Origin: Yersinia hibernica
GTDB lineage: Bacteria; Pseudomonadota; Gammaproteobacteria; Enterobacterales; Enterobacteriaceae
Reading direction: 5' to 3'
Assembly (NCBI RefSeq): GCF_004124235.1
Contig: NZ_CP032487.1
Span: 3,596,001-3,660,000 of the forward strand
DNA: 64,000 nucleotides
The translations under genes were made by a program, and so were the position numbers. The notes below the pieces were generated by a model. It worked only from the letters and a program-made list of their open reading frames with translations, did not search any database and had not been told where the DNA came from. Below, in pieces: positions 10,204 through 20,701 of the stretch (positions are counted from its first letter, which is position 1; every line of letters starts with the position of its first letter).

Positions 10204-10518
10204 CTAAGGTTTCAAACTCGCATAATAAGCAGCCAAATCAGAGATATCATCGTCGGTTAAAGGAGTAACATAAGCCTGCATCACTCCTGCCTGGCCCCCC
10301 GTCCGCTCCCCCTTTTTATATGCTTTTAATGATTGCTCTAAATACATAGCATTCTGCCCAGCCAGGTTAGGATACATTGGTACAGAAACCTTGCCCTGTG
10401 CACCATGACAAGCAACACAGCTGGCCGATTTTGCACGACCGGCTTCAATATCATTTTTTGCTAGTGCCGAAAAACTACATAAGCTGATTACAACCAGACT
10501 AACGACCAATTTCATCAT
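10204..10518 (-). CDS. Small secreted class I c-type cytochrome
   Basis: This 104-aa protein has a signal peptide (cleavage near residue 20, after SALA), a heme-binding CVACH motif (34-38) and a likely axial methionine near [10 protein letters not shown], followed by the helix [14 protein letters not shown]. This is the c553/c4-type monoheme fold, so it should be a periplasmic electron carrier matured by the Ccm system. Its partner is unknown: no oxidase or reductase gene is nearby. E. coli K-12 has no such gene between tilS and rof. It lies 22 bp after tilS in the same direction and may be co-transcribed with it. Confidence 0.88.
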   Translation of the reverse strand: MMKLVVSLVVISLCSFSALAKNDIEAGRAKSASCVACHGAQGKVSVPMYPNLAGQNAMYLEQSLKAYKKGERTGGQAGVMQAYVTPLTDDDISDLAAYYASLKP

Positions 10519-10540
10519 TGCTCCTCAAAAATTAACGATC

Positions 10541-11926
10541 TTATTTATTCTTATTATTCGATTCCGTTTTGGCCCAATGAAGGTACCAGCATGGCTCGTT
10601 TTCTTTAGCTTGCCCCATCTGAGTGACAAATACCCCTGCTGCGGCAATTAATTGCTCACCAAAATACAGCAGCGGAATGCGTTCCCGCTGCCATGGCGGA
10701 ATACCTAACTCCTGCCATATTTTCTTAACATGGCGCGAATGATACCGCCCGACAATCTTGATTTCTCCTTGTAAACCAAAGCGTATGTTTAGCTCTTCGC
10801 CAATGGCGGGAACCTTAATGGCTTGTCCAGCTTCTGGCGCAAAACTCAACACCCCAAGGTGAGCGGGTAAAATCAAAGGCGCGGGTACAGCTGGCATTTG
10901 GTCAGGGGTTGCCTGGACTTTAGCCCAAGGCAGATATGATATTCTTATCTCCATCTGTGGCGGTAACAGATATAAATATTGCCTGAAACGACGAACCTGA
11001 TGTGCACCAACAGTCAATTGCGGCTCGGCATCGGGTCTGGCCATCGCTACTTCCAGCCACAAACGCTGCAGTTGGCTCTGCGATGGCATTGAGGCACCTC
11101 GTTCAGCTAACCAACGGCGCAATAGCGCCGCGCGCTTAACTTCTGAGGCCAGTAATAGCCCCTCGACAGACAGTGCGCCTTCAGCATTTTGCAGCTGCTG
11201 CAAATTATCGGCCAGCAACTCATCCAACAGTTGCTCCTGCTCTGCACATAAACTGGCGCTGCGCGCTGTAGCTTGAGCAAAATGTGGCCAGCGCTGACTC
11301 AGCAAAGGTAAAACCCTTAATCGCAAAAAATTGCGATCAAAGCGATCATCCTGATTACTGTCGTCCTCAATCCATTGCAGTTGCTGCGCTATGGCATAAC
11401 CCTCTAATATTTCACGAGAAAAACCCAATAATGGCCGCCATAGCTGGCTGTGAGCAAAAGGCATTTTAGCCGCCATGGCAGATAACCCCGCAGGGCCACT
11501 GCCGCGTTTGAGAGCCAATAAGAAAGTCTCACACTGATCATCTAAGTGCTGGGCAGTCAGCAGCACTTCATTGGCGGCTAAATGTGAGGAAAAAGCCGCA
11601 TAACGCGCGGTTCTCGCCGCCGCTTCAAGGCCCGCATAGCGCTTATCAATGCTTACACGCACCACTTCCAATGGAATTTTCCATTGCCTGCACTGTTGCT
11701 GGCAATGTTTTACCCAACTGTCTGCCAATGGGTTTAGACCATGGTGAATATGAATGGCGCGGATATTCAAATCAGGGATAAGTTGATCACGCAGGCAAAC
11801 CAATAAATGTAGCAATACACTGGAATCGAGGCCGCCGCTGAACCCAACCAAAACATGCCGATGTTGCGCCAATTGTGCAAACAATGGATTAAGTAACACA
11901 TTGGGTGTAGCAGACATGGCGTTCAT
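10541..11926 (-). CDS. tilS: tRNA(Ile)-lysidine synthase
   Basis: TilS converts C34 of tRNA-Ile2 (anticodon CAU) to lysidine, changing both amino acid identity and decoding to AUA. The 461-aa protein has the PP-loop motif SGGLDSS (about 30-36), the N-terminal ATPase domain, and two C-terminal TilS domains for tRNA recognition. Start could be Met1 or Met4. It starts 1 bp after the yaeR stop, so the order yaeR-tilS-cytochrome forms a likely operon. Confidence 0.95.
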   Translation of the reverse strand: MNAMSATPNVLLNPLFAQLAQHRHVLVGFSGGLDSSVLLHLLVCLRDQLIPDLNIRAIHIHHGLNPLADSWVKHCQQQCRQWKIPLEVVRVSIDKRYAGLEAAARTARYAAFSSHLAANEVLLTAQHLDDQCETFLLALKRGSGPAGLSAMAAKMPFAHSQLWRPLLGFSREILEGYAIAQQLQWIEDDSNQDDRFDRNFLRLRVLPLLSQRWPHFAQATARSASLCAEQEQLLDELLADNLQQLQNAEGALSVEGLLLASEVKRAALLRRWLAERGASMPSQSQLQRLWLEVAMARPDAEPQLTVGAHQVRRFRQYLYLLPPQMEIRISYLPWAKVQATPDQMPAVPAPLILPAHLGVLSFAPEAGQAIKVPAIGEELNIRFGLQGEIKIVGRYHSRHVKKIWQELGIPPWQRERIPLLYFGEQLIAAAGVFVTQMGQAKENEPCWYLHWAKTESNNKNK

Positions 11927-11927
11927 T

Positions 11928-12326
11928 TTATTCCGCTGTCAATTCATAGAGCTCCAGAGGTAAACCATCTGGGTCATTAAAGAAAGTAAAACGTGACTGT
12001 GTATAGCAGTCAATGCGAACTGCTTCGCAAATCACCCCGGCGGCTTCAAGTTCCCGCACTGCTTGCTCAATATCATCTACTTGAAAAGCCAAATGCCGTA
12101 AGCCACATGCTTCCGGGCGGCTAGGGCGAGCGGCAGGAGAGGGAAAGGAAAATAGCTCAATCGTGTACTGACCCTGTAACGCCAGATCCGCTTTCCACGA
12201 ATCCCGCGCTGCACGATAAACTTCGCTCATGAGACTAAAACCCAAGACATCACAGTAGAATTTTTTGCTCGCTTGATAATCTGAACCAATGATTGCAATG
12301 TGATGAATCTGACGGATTGCCAACAT
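11928..12326 (-). CDS. yaeR: VOC (glyoxalase I-like) family protein YaeR
   Basis: This 132-aa protein has the vicinal-oxygen-chelate fold. Two beta-alpha-beta-beta-beta modules begin at HHIAIIGSDYQASKKFY and RHLAFQVDDIEQAV, and possible metal ligands are His8, Glu55 and the C-terminal ELYELTAE. It resembles E. coli YaeR (GloA2), whose substrate is not settled. It sits between ldcC and tilS as in E. coli. Confidence 0.9.
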   Translation of the reverse strand: MLAIRQIHHIAIIGSDYQASKKFYCDVLGFSLMSEVYRAARDSWKADLALQGQYTIELFSFPSPAARPSRPEACGLRHLAFQVDDIEQAVRELEAAGVICEAVRIDCYTQSRFTFFNDPDGLPLELYELTAE

Positions 12327-12339
12327 ATATCACTCCAAC

Positions 12340-14137
12340 TTAGTCATTTATATTGAGAACATTGACCCAGTAACGCCCGTCATCATCGCGCTTGGCACCA
12401 TGTATATCTGTTTCAAATCCAGGGTAATGTGCGCCAATAGCACAAAGCATTAGGAGGAAATCCAATACTGCGCGGCTCTCCTCGGTGATCATTTCCCCTG
12501 GCATGACCAATGGCACCCCCGGCGGATAAGGTAAAATCATGTTGGCGACCACTTTGCCAATCAAATCAGCCATGTCGCAAGCCACTATATTACCGCGGAT
12601 CTGCTGCTGAAACATGTTATATGGCGTGAGTTTCATCTCCGGCAACACATTAAATGACTCGCGCATCAAACGGGGTAAATCATGCTGGCGGATCAATTGA
12701 TGGATACCGGCTGCCAGATCCTGAATGCGCATGTGGCGATAAAAATCCGGATCTTCAGCAAACAGGTCCGGCAACATATTTTTGACCCGTAAATTGAGAT
12801 CAAAAGCGCGTTTAAAATCAGTTAAACCACGCAATAAACTCATTGCCTTGGTTTTATCAATACCGATACTGAATAAAAACAGCAAGTTATATGGGCCGGT
12901 TTTCTCGACGACGATCCCGCGCTCATCCAAAAACTTTGCGACCAGTGCTGCAGGGATCCCTTCGGCTTCAAGCCCGCCCTCACTGCTCATTCCCGGTGTC
13001 AAAATAGTGACTTTTATCGGGTCAAGATACATATGGTCGGCATCAGCATGACTAAAACCATGCCATTTCTGCCCAGGTTGTAGTGGCCAGCTGGCTATTT
13101 CGTCGATATCTTCCGGCTGCCAAACATCGAAGAACCAATTATCACTCTCTGCCCGTAAGCGGCGGACTTCTTTACGAAAATGCATGGCCCGCTCAATGGA
13201 GCGCAAGATCATGCGCCGGCCTGGGTTGCCGCGCATCATTGCCGCCGCGGTTTCCGTCGAGGCAACAATACCGTAATTTGGCGAGGTGGTGGTATGCATC
13301 ATATAAGCTTCATTAAAAGTGCTTTCATTGTAATCACCTTTAATATGAATCATGGATGCTTGAGAGAATGCGGCCAATAATTTATGTGTCGATTGTGTTT
13401 CATAGAATACTTTCCCCGCAATTCGCTCACCACTCATGCCACTCTTGCCCTCATAAATTTCATGAAAGTTAGTATAAGGAACCCAGGCGGAATCAAAGTG
13501 GATGGAGGGGACATCTAATGTCTGCTTAATATAATCAGTATTATAGAGTAAGCCATCATAGGTAGAATTCGTTATTACCGCATGCACGGGCCAACTGGCA
13601 TTACTGGTCTGCGCAACTTTCGCCGTAATAGATTCTTGGGTAAATTCATGCTGCGGGATCCCACCTAAGATGCCATAAGCATTACGGGCGGGGCATAAAT
13701 AGAGCGGAATAATATCGCTCATCATCAAAAGGTGGGTCAGGGACTTATGGCAATTACGGTCAATCAGCACTGTACTACCCGCGGGGGATGAGTACATGCC
13801 AATTATTTTATTTGCCGTTGACGTGCCATTCGTCACCATATAACTCTGTTCGGCATTGAAAGTACGGGCAATATACTCCTCTGCCTCCAGATGTGGCCCG
13901 GTATGGTCTAATAATGAGCCAAGTTCAGTGACGGATATTGAGATATCGGCTTTAAGCGTATTTGCACCAAAGAAATCATAGAATAAACTGCCAACCGGAC
14001 TTTTTTGAAAGGCCGTTCCCGCCATATGCCCGGGGGTACAGAAAGTATACTTGCCTTCTTTGACATAATTAAATAGCGCCTTAGTTAAAGGCGGAGTAAT
14101 GCTATCCATATACACTGTCGTATATTGTTCAATATGT
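12340..14137 (-). pseudogene. ldcC: Lysine decarboxylase LdcC, C-terminal part (disrupted by IS1-family element)
   Basis: This is the 3' portion of the constitutive lysine decarboxylase gene, which would convert lysine to cadaverine and CO2 with pyridoxal phosphate. From GTG 14115 it could encode 591 aa (MYMDSITPP...). It keeps the PLP-binding and C-terminal domains, including the STHK motif with the Schiff-base lysine. It lacks the N-terminal wing domain (about 115 residues), which builds the decamer in E. coli LdcI/LdcC. The coding sequence itself carries no other frameshift or stop. Loss of activity is inferred, not shown. Confidence 0.95.
14130..14137. repeat. Target-site duplication, left copy
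   Basis: CAATATGT, repeated exactly at 14902-14909 on the other side of the IS1-family element. Eight bp is within the 8-11 bp range produced by IS1 transposition. Confidence 0.93.
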
Positions 14138-14188
14138 GGTCGTGACGCAAACTTAGTGTTGGTGTACTCTTTACCCTTTGGATGATTG

Positions 14189-14464
14189 ATGGCAAAGATT
14201 GATGTGGTTTGTCCTCGCTGTTCTGAAACTCATGGGGTTATCCGAAACGGCCACTCCGGCTCAGGGGCGCAGCTCTATCGCTGTAACCAATGCCTGAAGA
14301 CCTTCCAGCTCAGCTATCGCTACAACGGAGCTAAACCCGAAACCCATCAGGCCATCGTTGATATGGCGATGAACGGCTCCGGATGCCGCGATACAGCACG
14401 GGTTCTACGGATAAGCCTCAATACCGTTCTGCGTCATCTAAAAAACTTACGCCGCACCAGGTAG
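14189..14464 (+). CDS. insA: IS1-family InsA protein
   Basis: InsA is the 91-aa IS1 regulator that binds the terminal repeats and represses transposition. It is also the N-terminal part of the fused transposase. A zinc-finger-like N terminus ([10 protein letters not shown] then CNQCLKTF, residues 8-37) and the helix-turn-helix-like [22 protein letters not shown] match IS1 InsA. I use ATG 14189. A TTG one codon upstream also reads in frame. The -1 frameshift site A6C is at 14440-14446, near its 3' end. Confidence 0.93.
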   Translation: MAKIDVVCPRCSETHGVIRNGHSGSGAQLYRCNQCLKTFQLSYRYNGAKPETHQAIVDMAMNGSGCRDTARVLRISLNTVLRHLKNLRRTR

Positions 14465-14886
14465 CGCAAAACGTAGAGCCTAGCGCAGAGGTGGTTATCT
14501 GCTGTGAAGCCGATGAGCAGTGGTCATATGTCCGCTGTAAAGGCAATCAACGCTGGCTGTTTTATGCCTATGACCGCATCCGAAAGCGCGTTATCGCCCA
14601 TGTATTTGGCCCGCGAAATGCTTTGACATTAAAGCGTCTTCTGGTTTTGCTGAGCCAGTTTAGCATTGCCTTCTACATGACCGATGCCTGGCCGGTATAC
14701 CGCACTTTATTGTCCTCAACCAGTCATGTTATCAGCAAGAAATACACCCAGAGGATAGAGCGACATAATCTGAACTTGCGAACCCATCTCAAACGGTTAG
14801 CCCGCAAGACTATCTGCTTCTCAAAATCAGAAGAAATGCACGATAAGATCATCGGATGGTATCTGACAATTAACCATTACCACTAA
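14383..14886 (+). CDS. insB: IS1-family InsB' transposase region
   Basis: This frame holds the catalytic domain of the transposase, normally made as the InsAB' fusion by -1 slippage on AAAAAAC (14440-14446). After slippage the reading passes into [10 protein letters not shown]. The acidic residues in CEADEQW and MTDAWPVY, the [20 protein letters not shown] block and the final [13 protein letters not shown] match IS1 InsB. The frame is intact, so the element could be active. The ATG at 14383 is probably not used for independent initiation. Confidence 0.92.
   Translation: MPRYSTGSTDKPQYRSASSKKLTPHQVAQNVEPSAEVVICCEADEQWSYVRCKGNQRWLFYAYDRIRKRVIAHVFGPRNALTLKRLLVLLSQFSIAFYMTDAWPVYRTLLSSTSHVISKKYTQRIERHNLNLRTHLKRLARKTICFSKSEEMHDKIIGWYLTINHYH
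14440..14446 (+). promoter_or_regulatory. A6C programmed -1 frameshift site
   Basis: Six A residues followed by C lie in the insA/insB overlap, the same slippery sequence IS1 uses to make InsAB'. InsA reads CTA AAA AAC here. After the shift the ribosome reads AAA AAA CTT. Confidence 0.85.
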
Positions 14887-14901
14887 ATCTGCGGCACGAC
14901 C

Positions 14902-14909
14902 CAATATGT
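14902..14909. repeat. Target-site duplication, right copy
   Basis: CAATATGT, identical to 14130-14137. It adjoins the last base of the IS1-family element. Confidence 0.93.
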
Positions 14910-15253
14910 TGCGCGATATCTTCAGCAGCATTCAGGGTATATTCAAAGAAATAAAGTGCCATGCGCATTTCATTTAAACTAACATCTAGTGACGATGTCG
15001 TATTGATAAATGCGTAAAGTGGGAGGTATTCGTTTAGCTCATTAATCTCAGTACAAAGCTCGGTACTATGCTGGTCCCAATCAAAGATAACACCAATAAT
15101 TCGCGCGTTATGCTCAATAAGTTTGAGCAGATCACTGCGGCTCTTAGGATAGATTAGCTGAAAACCTCTGGCGAGCAGAGCATCATTCAACTCTCGTATA
15201 GGTTCATCTTTATAGTAAACCCCCATTGGCCCCATGATTGCGATGATATTCAT
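14902..15253 (-). pseudogene. ldcC: Lysine decarboxylase LdcC, N-terminal part (disrupted)
   Basis: This is the 5' portion of ldcC, starting at ATG 15253 (MNIIAIMGPMGVYYKDEP), preceded by TTGAGG about 8 nt upstream. It encodes the wing domain through AEDIAQHI. Reading then enters the IS1-family element and stops at 14870, giving a 127-aa product with about 12 foreign residues. Joining this part to 12340-14137 through one target copy gives 2142 bp, exactly 713 codons plus stop, the size of E. coli LdcC. An upstream in-frame ATG at 15283 is not supported by the family. Confidence 0.95.
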
Positions 15254-15476
15254 TGGTGAATCCTCAAATTGCTCACTAATCATCTATAACAACATGAAAA
15301 TTCAGCACAGGGTACCTTTTACCGGAAAATTATGAGGTTAAACATTATTTTGAGATAAATACCCATCAGTATCTTTGGTATTTAAAAAATTCTATTGGAT
15401 TATTTAAACACGACCTTCACCACAAGAAAGGCTATAACATGGCATATTGACTTGATCGTGTTGGCCGGGTACTTAT
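15254..15476. other. Intergenic region upstream of ldcC
   Basis: This AT-rich spacer between the accA terminator and ldcC should hold the ldcC promoter on the minus strand. I see a TATAGAT that could act as a -10 near 15271-15277 but no convincing -35. I see no gene or repeat here. Confidence 0.5.
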
Positions 15477-15512
15477 AAAAAAAATCCAGTACACAAAATA
15501 TGTACCGGATTT
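15477..15512 (-). terminator. Terminator after accA
   Basis: On the minus strand, AATCCGGTAC and GTACTGGATT form a stem around a loop of about 9 nt, followed by eight T residues. It ends the dnaE-accA transcript about 45 bp past accA. Confidence 0.88.
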
Positions 15513-15556
15513 CATTATCTGACTTCAGTGATAAACTCTATGGATAATGCGATTAC

Positions 15557-16516
15557 TCAGCAATAACCATAATTCATCAGACGTTGATAGCGACGATTTA
15601 ATAACTCTTCGTTATTCAGAACATCCAGATCACTCAGATCAGCCAGAAGTTGTGCTTTTAGTGAAGCCGCGATCGCGGAATAATCACGATGTGCGCCACC
15701 TAAAGGTTCGGGGATAACTGAATCAATCATCTTCAATTCTTTCAAACGATGCGCAGTAATACCCATGGCTTCAGCAGCTAAAGGTGCTTTATCAGCACTT
15801 TTCCACAAAATAGAAGCACAACCTTCGGGTGAAATAACAGAATAAGTGCTGTATTGCAGCATATTCACTTTATCGCCAACACCAATGGCCAATGCACCAC
15901 CAGAACCACCCTCACCAATGACGGTGCAAACAATGGGCACATTCAGACGCGACATCTCACGCAGGTTGCGGGCAATAGCTTCCGATTGGCCGCGCTCCTC
16001 AGCACCGACACCAGGATAAGCCCCTGGCGTATCAATGAAAGTAATGATTGGTAGCTTAAAGCGCTCAGCCATTTCCATTAGACGCAATGCTTTACGATAA
16101 CCCTCTGGTGCTGGCATGCCAAAGTTACGACGAATCTTCTCTTTGGTATCACGGCCCTTTTGATGACCAATGATCATCACCGGGCGGCCATCCAGACGAG
16201 CGATACCACCGACGATAGCTTTATCGTCGGCATAGGCGCGATCACCTGCCAGTTCTTCGAAATCAGTAAAGATATTAGCGATATAATCCAGGGTATAAGG
16301 GCGACCAGGATGGCGCGCCAATTGGGCAATTTGCCATGCGCCAAGATCCGAGAATATCTTCCGCGTCAGCTCGACACTTTTCTCACGTAGACGCTGAACC
16401 TCTTCGTCCAGATTAATATCTAATTTTTCGTCTTGACGGCTGACTGCAGTCAGCGAGTCAATTTTCGCTTCCAGCTCTGCAATCGGCTGTTCAAAATCAA
16501 GAAAATTCAGACTCAT
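15557..16516 (-). CDS. accA: Acetyl-CoA carboxylase carboxyltransferase subunit alpha
   Basis: AccA with AccD transfers the carboxyl group from biotin to acetyl-CoA, making malonyl-CoA in the first committed step of fatty acid synthesis. The 319-aa protein starts [20 protein letters not shown] and carries the crotonase-like core with [18 protein letters not shown] and [17 protein letters not shown], whose glycine amides build the oxyanion holes. Length equals E. coli. It is 12 bp after dnaE, the standard arrangement, and is followed by a terminator. Confidence 0.98.
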   Translation of the reverse strand: MSLNFLDFEQPIAELEAKIDSLTAVSRQDEKLDINLDEEVQRLREKSVELTRKIFSDLGAWQIAQLARHPGRPYTLDYIANIFTDFEELAGDRAYADDKAIVGGIARLDGRPVMIIGHQKGRDTKEKIRRNFGMPAPEGYRKALRLMEMAERFKLPIITFIDTPGAYPGVGAEERGQSEAIARNLREMSRLNVPIVCTVIGEGGSGGALAIGVGDKVNMLQYSTYSVISPEGCASILWKSADKAPLAAEAMGITAHRLKELKMIDSVIPEPLGGAHRDYSAIAASLKAQLLADLSDLDVLNNEELLNRRYQRLMNYGYC

Positions 16517-16528
16517 AGCATTCCTATT

Positions 16529-19500
16529 TTAGTCAAATTCCAGTTCCACCTGCTCATTACCTACCAGCGTTCGCAAATCTATCAATAAGCGATCGGTGGG
16601 CGTCACGCGCCATGTGGCTCCAAACCGCAGCCGGGCGCGAGCATCTTCCCGTTGGTAATAAAGATGCACTGGGATCGTCCCCGCTCGATGGGGTTCCAAC
16701 GACTGACGGAGACGGTTCAAAAGCTGGTCATCAATTTGCCTGTCGAGCAGCGATATAGCAAGCCCACGGGCATATTTTTCACGAGCTTCACTGATATCCA
16801 TTAACTCACGGGCGGTCATTTTAAGTCCACCACTAAAGTCATCAAAGCTGACCTGTCCAGTGGCTATCAGGATACGGTCTTTTTCTAATAAATGCTGATA
16901 TTTTTCCAACGCATCGGTGAATAACATCACTTCCAAGCGCCCAGAGCGGTCATCTAGCGTGCAAATACCAATACGATTTCCGCGTTTTGTCACCATGACC
17001 CTTGCCGCGATAACCAACCCCGCCGCCATGGTCATTTTGCCCCGATCCGTCGGGTGCATATCTTTCAAACGCAGCCCACCGGCATAGCGTTCTATTTCCT
17101 TCAGATACTGGGTAATTGGGTGGCCGGTCAGATAAAGCCCCAGCGTTTCCCGCTCACCGTCTAAAACAATCTGCTCCTGCCACGGCGGCACATTAGCATA
17201 AGATTGCTCAACCTGCTCAGGTGCATCGGCTAAGACACCAAACATATCAACCTGACCAATAGCTTCTGCTTTGGCATGTTGGTCTGCCGCCTTTAATGCT
17301 TCGCCCAACGAACTCATCAATGCGGCGCGGTGCGGCCCCAGACGGTCAAAAGCACCGGACATAATCAGCTTTTCTAAAATCCGGCGATTGAGCTTTTTAG
17401 TATCAACTCTGGCACATAAATCAAATAACTCTTTGAAATAGCCGCCCTCTTTACGGGCTTCCAGCATCGCCTCAATCGGCCCCTCACCCACACCTTTGAT
17501 GGCACCGATACCATAAACAATTTCGCCCTCATCATTCACATGGAAATGATATAAGCCGCTGTTGATATCAGGGGGCAGAATTTTCAGCCCCATACGCCAG
17601 CACTCATCGACCAACCCGACCACTTTATCGGTGTTATCCATATCGGCCGTCATCACCGCCGCCATAAATTCAGCCGGATAATGTGCTTTCAACCACAAAG
17701 TTTGGTAAGAAACTAAAGCATATGCAGCAGAGTGTGACTTGTTAAAACCATAACCGGCAAATTTCTCTACCAGGTCAAAAATCTTAATTGCCAGTTCACC
17801 GTCAACCCCTTGGCTTTTGGCACCATCTTCAAATACAGAGCGCTGTTTGGCCATCTCTGCCGGGTTTTTCTTACCCATCGCGCGCCGCAACATATCCGCA
17901 CCGCCGAGTGAATAACCAGACAGAACCTGAGCAATCTGCATCACTTGTTCTTGGTACAAGATGATGCCATAGGTTGGCTCAAGCACCGGCTTTAGTGATT
18001 CATGCTGCCATTCAATATCAGGATAGGAGATTGCTTCGCGGCCATGTTTACGGTCAATAAAGTTATCAACCATCCCTGATTGCAATGGGCCGGGGCGGAA
18101 CAACGCCACCAATGCAATCATATCTTCGAAGCAGTCAGGCTTCAGGCGCTTGATAAGGTCTTTCATCCCGCGAGATTCAAGCTGGAATACCGCTGTCGTT
18201 TCAGAACGTTGCAGCATATCGAAGCTTTTTTTATCATCCAGTGGGATAGAGGCAATATCAATCGGCTCTAAGCCAGCTTTAGCACGCCGGGCGTTAATCA
18301 TCTCTAACGCCCAGTTAATGATAGTGAGTGTTCGCAAACCGAGGAAGTCGAACTTCACTAACCCGGCATATTCCACGTCATTCTTATCAAATTGGGTAAC
18401 CGGGTTATTACCTTCGGCATCACAATAAAGTGGCGCAAAATCAGTAATTTTGGTTGGCGCAATAACCACCCCACCAGCATGCTTACCGGCGTTACGTGTT
18501 ACCCCTTCCAACTTGCGCGCCATATCAATCAGCGCCCTGACCTCTTCATCTGCCTCATAGATTTCAGGCAGTTGCGGTTCCGCAGCGAAAGCTTTCTCCA
18601 GCGTCATTCCAGGGTCTGGCGGGACTAATTTCGAAATCCGATCCACAAACCCATATGGGTGGCCCAGCACCCGACCTACATCGCGGATAACGGCTTTGGC
18701 CGCCATGGTACCAAAAGTAATTATCTGGGAAACCGCATCACGGCCATACATATCCGCGACGTGCTCAATCACCAGGTCGCGTTTTTCCATGCAGAAGTCA
18801 ACATCGAAGTCGGGCATTGATACCCGCTCCGGGTTTAGAAAACGCTCAAACAGCAGGTCAAACTCCAGCGGGTCAAGGTCGGTAATTTTCAGTGCATAAG
18901 CCACTAGAGAGCCAGCACCAGAACCTCGCCCTGGCCCTACCGGCACACCGTTATCTTTTGACCACTGGATAAACTCCATCACTATCAAGAAGTAACCAGG
19001 GAAGCCCATCTGGTTAATCACTTTCAGTTCAATTTCCAGCCGCTCATCATATTCCGGCCGCTTTTGTGCTCGAACATCTGGGTCAGGGAACAGGAGCTCC
19101 AGCCGCTCTTCTAAACCTTGTTTAGACTTTTCAACCAGAAAATCTTCAGTGCTCATATCGCCGGTTGGGAATTGCGGTAGGAAATATTCCCCAAGCCGAA
19201 TCGTCACATTACAACGTTTCGCTATTTCAACACTGTTGGTCAGTGCCTCTGGGATATCCGCGAATAGCTCACACATCTGCTCTTCATCGCGCATAAACTG
19301 CTGAGGGCTATAGTTTTTAGGCCGCTTAGGATCAACCAGAGTGAAACCGTCATGGATGGCAACACGAATCTCATGCGCGTCAAAATCTGACTCATCAATA
19401 AAACGCACATCGTTAGTCGCCACCACGGGCAAGCCGCGCCCGGTAGCCAGCGCCACCGCAGCATGCAGGTAGTTTTCTTCATCCGGGCGACCAGTACGAA

Positions 19501-20011
19501 TTAACTCCAAATAATAACTATTCGGGAAATGCTCTTGATAAAACTCAAGACACAAATCAACCTGAGCCTGATTACCCCGCAGAATAAACTTGCCCACATC
19601 TCCCATTCGGCCACCGGATAGCAGAATCAGCCCTTGTTTATGTTTTATCAACCAGTCGCGGTCGATAATAGGGCCAGCAGCACCATATCCGCGTTGATAA
19701 GCTTCAGATATCAGTAAGGTAAGATTTTGATAACCTTCATTATTACGTGCCAGAACAGTCAGATGAGCTAATTCATCACCCAGGATTTCACTTTGCACAT
19801 AGAAATCTGCGCCAATGATGGGTTTGATCCCAGCACCATGAGCGCTGCCGTAAAATTTTACCAAACCACACAAGTTGGTAAAATCGGTAATGGCCAGAGC
19901 GGGCATGCCTAACGCGGCAGCTCTCTTCACCAAGGGTCCAATCTTGGCTAATCCATCGATCATGGAGTAATCGCTGTGAACACGTAGGTGGACAAAACGA
20001 GGTTCGGCCAT
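16529..20011 (-). CDS. dnaE: DNA polymerase III alpha subunit
   Basis: DnaE is the replicative polymerase subunit. The 1160-aa protein equals E. coli in length. It has the N-terminal PHP domain ([12 protein letters not shown], about 9-20), the palm with catalytic aspartates in PDFDVDF (about 398-404) and a third in [10 protein letters not shown] (about 555). The fingers, a helix-hairpin-helix region, the beta-clamp-binding segment near QVDMFG (about 920) and an OB-fold domain follow. It sits between rnhB and accA in the lipid/replication gene cluster. Confidence 0.98.
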   Translation of the reverse strand: MAEPRFVHLRVHSDYSMIDGLAKIGPLVKRAAALGMPALAITDFTNLCGLVKFYGSAHGAGIKPIIGADFYVQSEILGDELAHLTVLARNNEGYQNLTLLISEAYQRGYGAAGPIIDRDWLIKHKQGLILLSGGRMGDVGKFILRGNQAQVDLCLEFYQEHFPNSYYLELIRTGRPDEENYLHAAVALATGRGLPVVATNDVRFIDESDFDAHEIRVAIHDGFTLVDPKRPKNYSPQQFMRDEEQMCELFADIPEALTNSVEIAKRCNVTIRLGEYFLPQFPTGDMSTEDFLVEKSKQGLEERLELLFPDPDVRAQKRPEYDERLEIELKVINQMGFPGYFLIVMEFIQWSKDNGVPVGPGRGSGAGSLVAYALKITDLDPLEFDLLFERFLNPERVSMPDFDVDFCMEKRDLVIEHVADMYGRDAVSQIITFGTMAAKAVIRDVGRVLGHPYGFVDRISKLVPPDPGMTLEKAFAAEPQLPEIYEADEEVRALIDMARKLEGVTRNAGKHAGGVVIAPTKITDFAPLYCDAEGNNPVTQFDKNDVEYAGLVKFDFLGLRTLTIINWALEMINARRAKAGLEPIDIASIPLDDKKSFDMLQRSETTAVFQLESRGMKDLIKRLKPDCFEDMIALVALFRPGPLQSGMVDNFIDRKHGREAISYPDIEWQHESLKPVLEPTYGIILYQEQVMQIAQVLSGYSLGGADMLRRAMGKKNPAEMAKQRSVFEDGAKSQGVDGELAIKIFDLVEKFAGYGFNKSHSAAYALVSYQTLWLKAHYPAEFMAAVMTADMDNTDKVVGLVDECWRMGLKILPPDINSGLYHFHVNDEGEIVYGIGAIKGVGEGPIEAMLEARKEGGYFKELFDLCARVDTKKLNRRILEKLIMSGAFDRLGPHRAALMSSLGEALKAADQHAKAEAIGQVDMFGVLADAPEQVEQSYANVPPWQEQIVLDGERETLGLYLTGHPITQYLKEIERYAGGLRLKDMHPTDRGKMTMAAGLVIAARVMVTKRGNRIGICTLDDRSGRLEVMLFTDALEKYQHLLEKDRILIATGQVSFDDFSGGLKMTARELMDISEAREKYARGLAISLLDRQIDDQLLNRLRQSLEPHRAGTIPVHLYYQREDARARLRFGATWRVTPTDRLLIDLRTLVGNEQVELEFD

Positions 20012-20104
20012 ATCCAGACACCAAAAATGAGTAGATTGAATCGTATCCTCAACAATTTATTGCCAAGGAATCATATCCATATGTTATGGATGTTGTTCTA
20101 TGAT

Positions 20105-20701
20105 TTACACCAGACCCAGCACACGCTTAACCGGGCCGAAACTACGCCGGTGATGCTCTGTCGCCCCAAAAGTTGCCAATTTATCTAAATGGACAGCGGT
20201 TGGATAGCCTTTGTGTTGTGCAAAACCATATTCAGGGAAATGAAGATCCAGCTCAGTCATTTCACGATCACGCGTGACTTTAGCCAGAATTGACGCGGCA
20301 CTTATCTCTGCGACTCTGCTGTCGCCTTTCACTACCGCCAATGATGGCATCGGGAGTTTTGGGCAACGGTTGCCGTCAATCAAGACATAATCGGGAGCAA
20401 TATGTAACTCGGCTACCGCTCTTTGCATGGCCAACATCGTAGCGTGCAAGATATTAAGGCGGTCAATTTCTTCAGGTTCAGCACGCCCAAGCCCCCATGA
20501 TAAGGCCTTGTCGATAATTTCGTCATACAGTGACAGTCGGCGTTTTTCACTCAGTTTTTTTGAGTCTGCTAACCCCACTATTGGCCGCTTAGGATCAAGA
20601 ATAACCGCCGCAGTGACAACCGCCCCCACTAAGGGGCCGCGCCCCACTTCATCCACCCCCGCAATCAGATTTGCCGGTGGATAAATAAAGATATCTGTCA
20701 T
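20105..20701 (-). CDS. rnhB: Ribonuclease HII
   Basis: RnhB cuts RNA in RNA-DNA hybrids and starts excision of single ribonucleotides from DNA. The 198-aa protein has the signature [16 protein letters not shown] (catalytic Asp17 and Glu18), DG in VLIDGNRCP and the [16 protein letters not shown] block. Its start overlaps the end of lpxB by 4 bp, indicating coupling, as in E. coli. Confidence 0.96.
   Translation of the reverse strand: MTDIFIYPPANLIAGVDEVGRGPLVGAVVTAAVILDPKRPIVGLADSKKLSEKRRLSLYDEIIDKALSWGLGRAEPEEIDRLNILHATMLAMQRAVAELHIAPDYVLIDGNRCPKLPMPSLAVVKGDSRVAEISAASILAKVTRDREMTELDLHFPEYGFAQHKGYPTAVHLDKLATFGATEHHRRSFGPVKRVLGLV

Larger units (their letters stand above)
14138..14901 (+). mobile_element. 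Complete IS1-family insertion sequence inside ldcC
   Basis: The element is 764 bp, bounded by imperfect inverted repeats. The left end GGTCGTGACGCAAACTTAGTG pairs with the right end (read inward) with 18 of 21 matches, and similarity fades beyond about 27 bp. Both ends start GGT as in IS1. It carries insA and insB' with an A6C slippery site between them, and no inactivating mutation is visible. It lies opposite to ldcC and is flanked by an 8-bp direct repeat. Its exact name needs a database search. Confidence 0.96.

Noticed and set aside
14870..15283. A free-standing small protein resembling the N terminus of a decarboxylase
   Set aside because: It is the 5' part of ldcC that runs into the IS1-family element. 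The flanking target duplication and frame restoration show it is a gene fragment.
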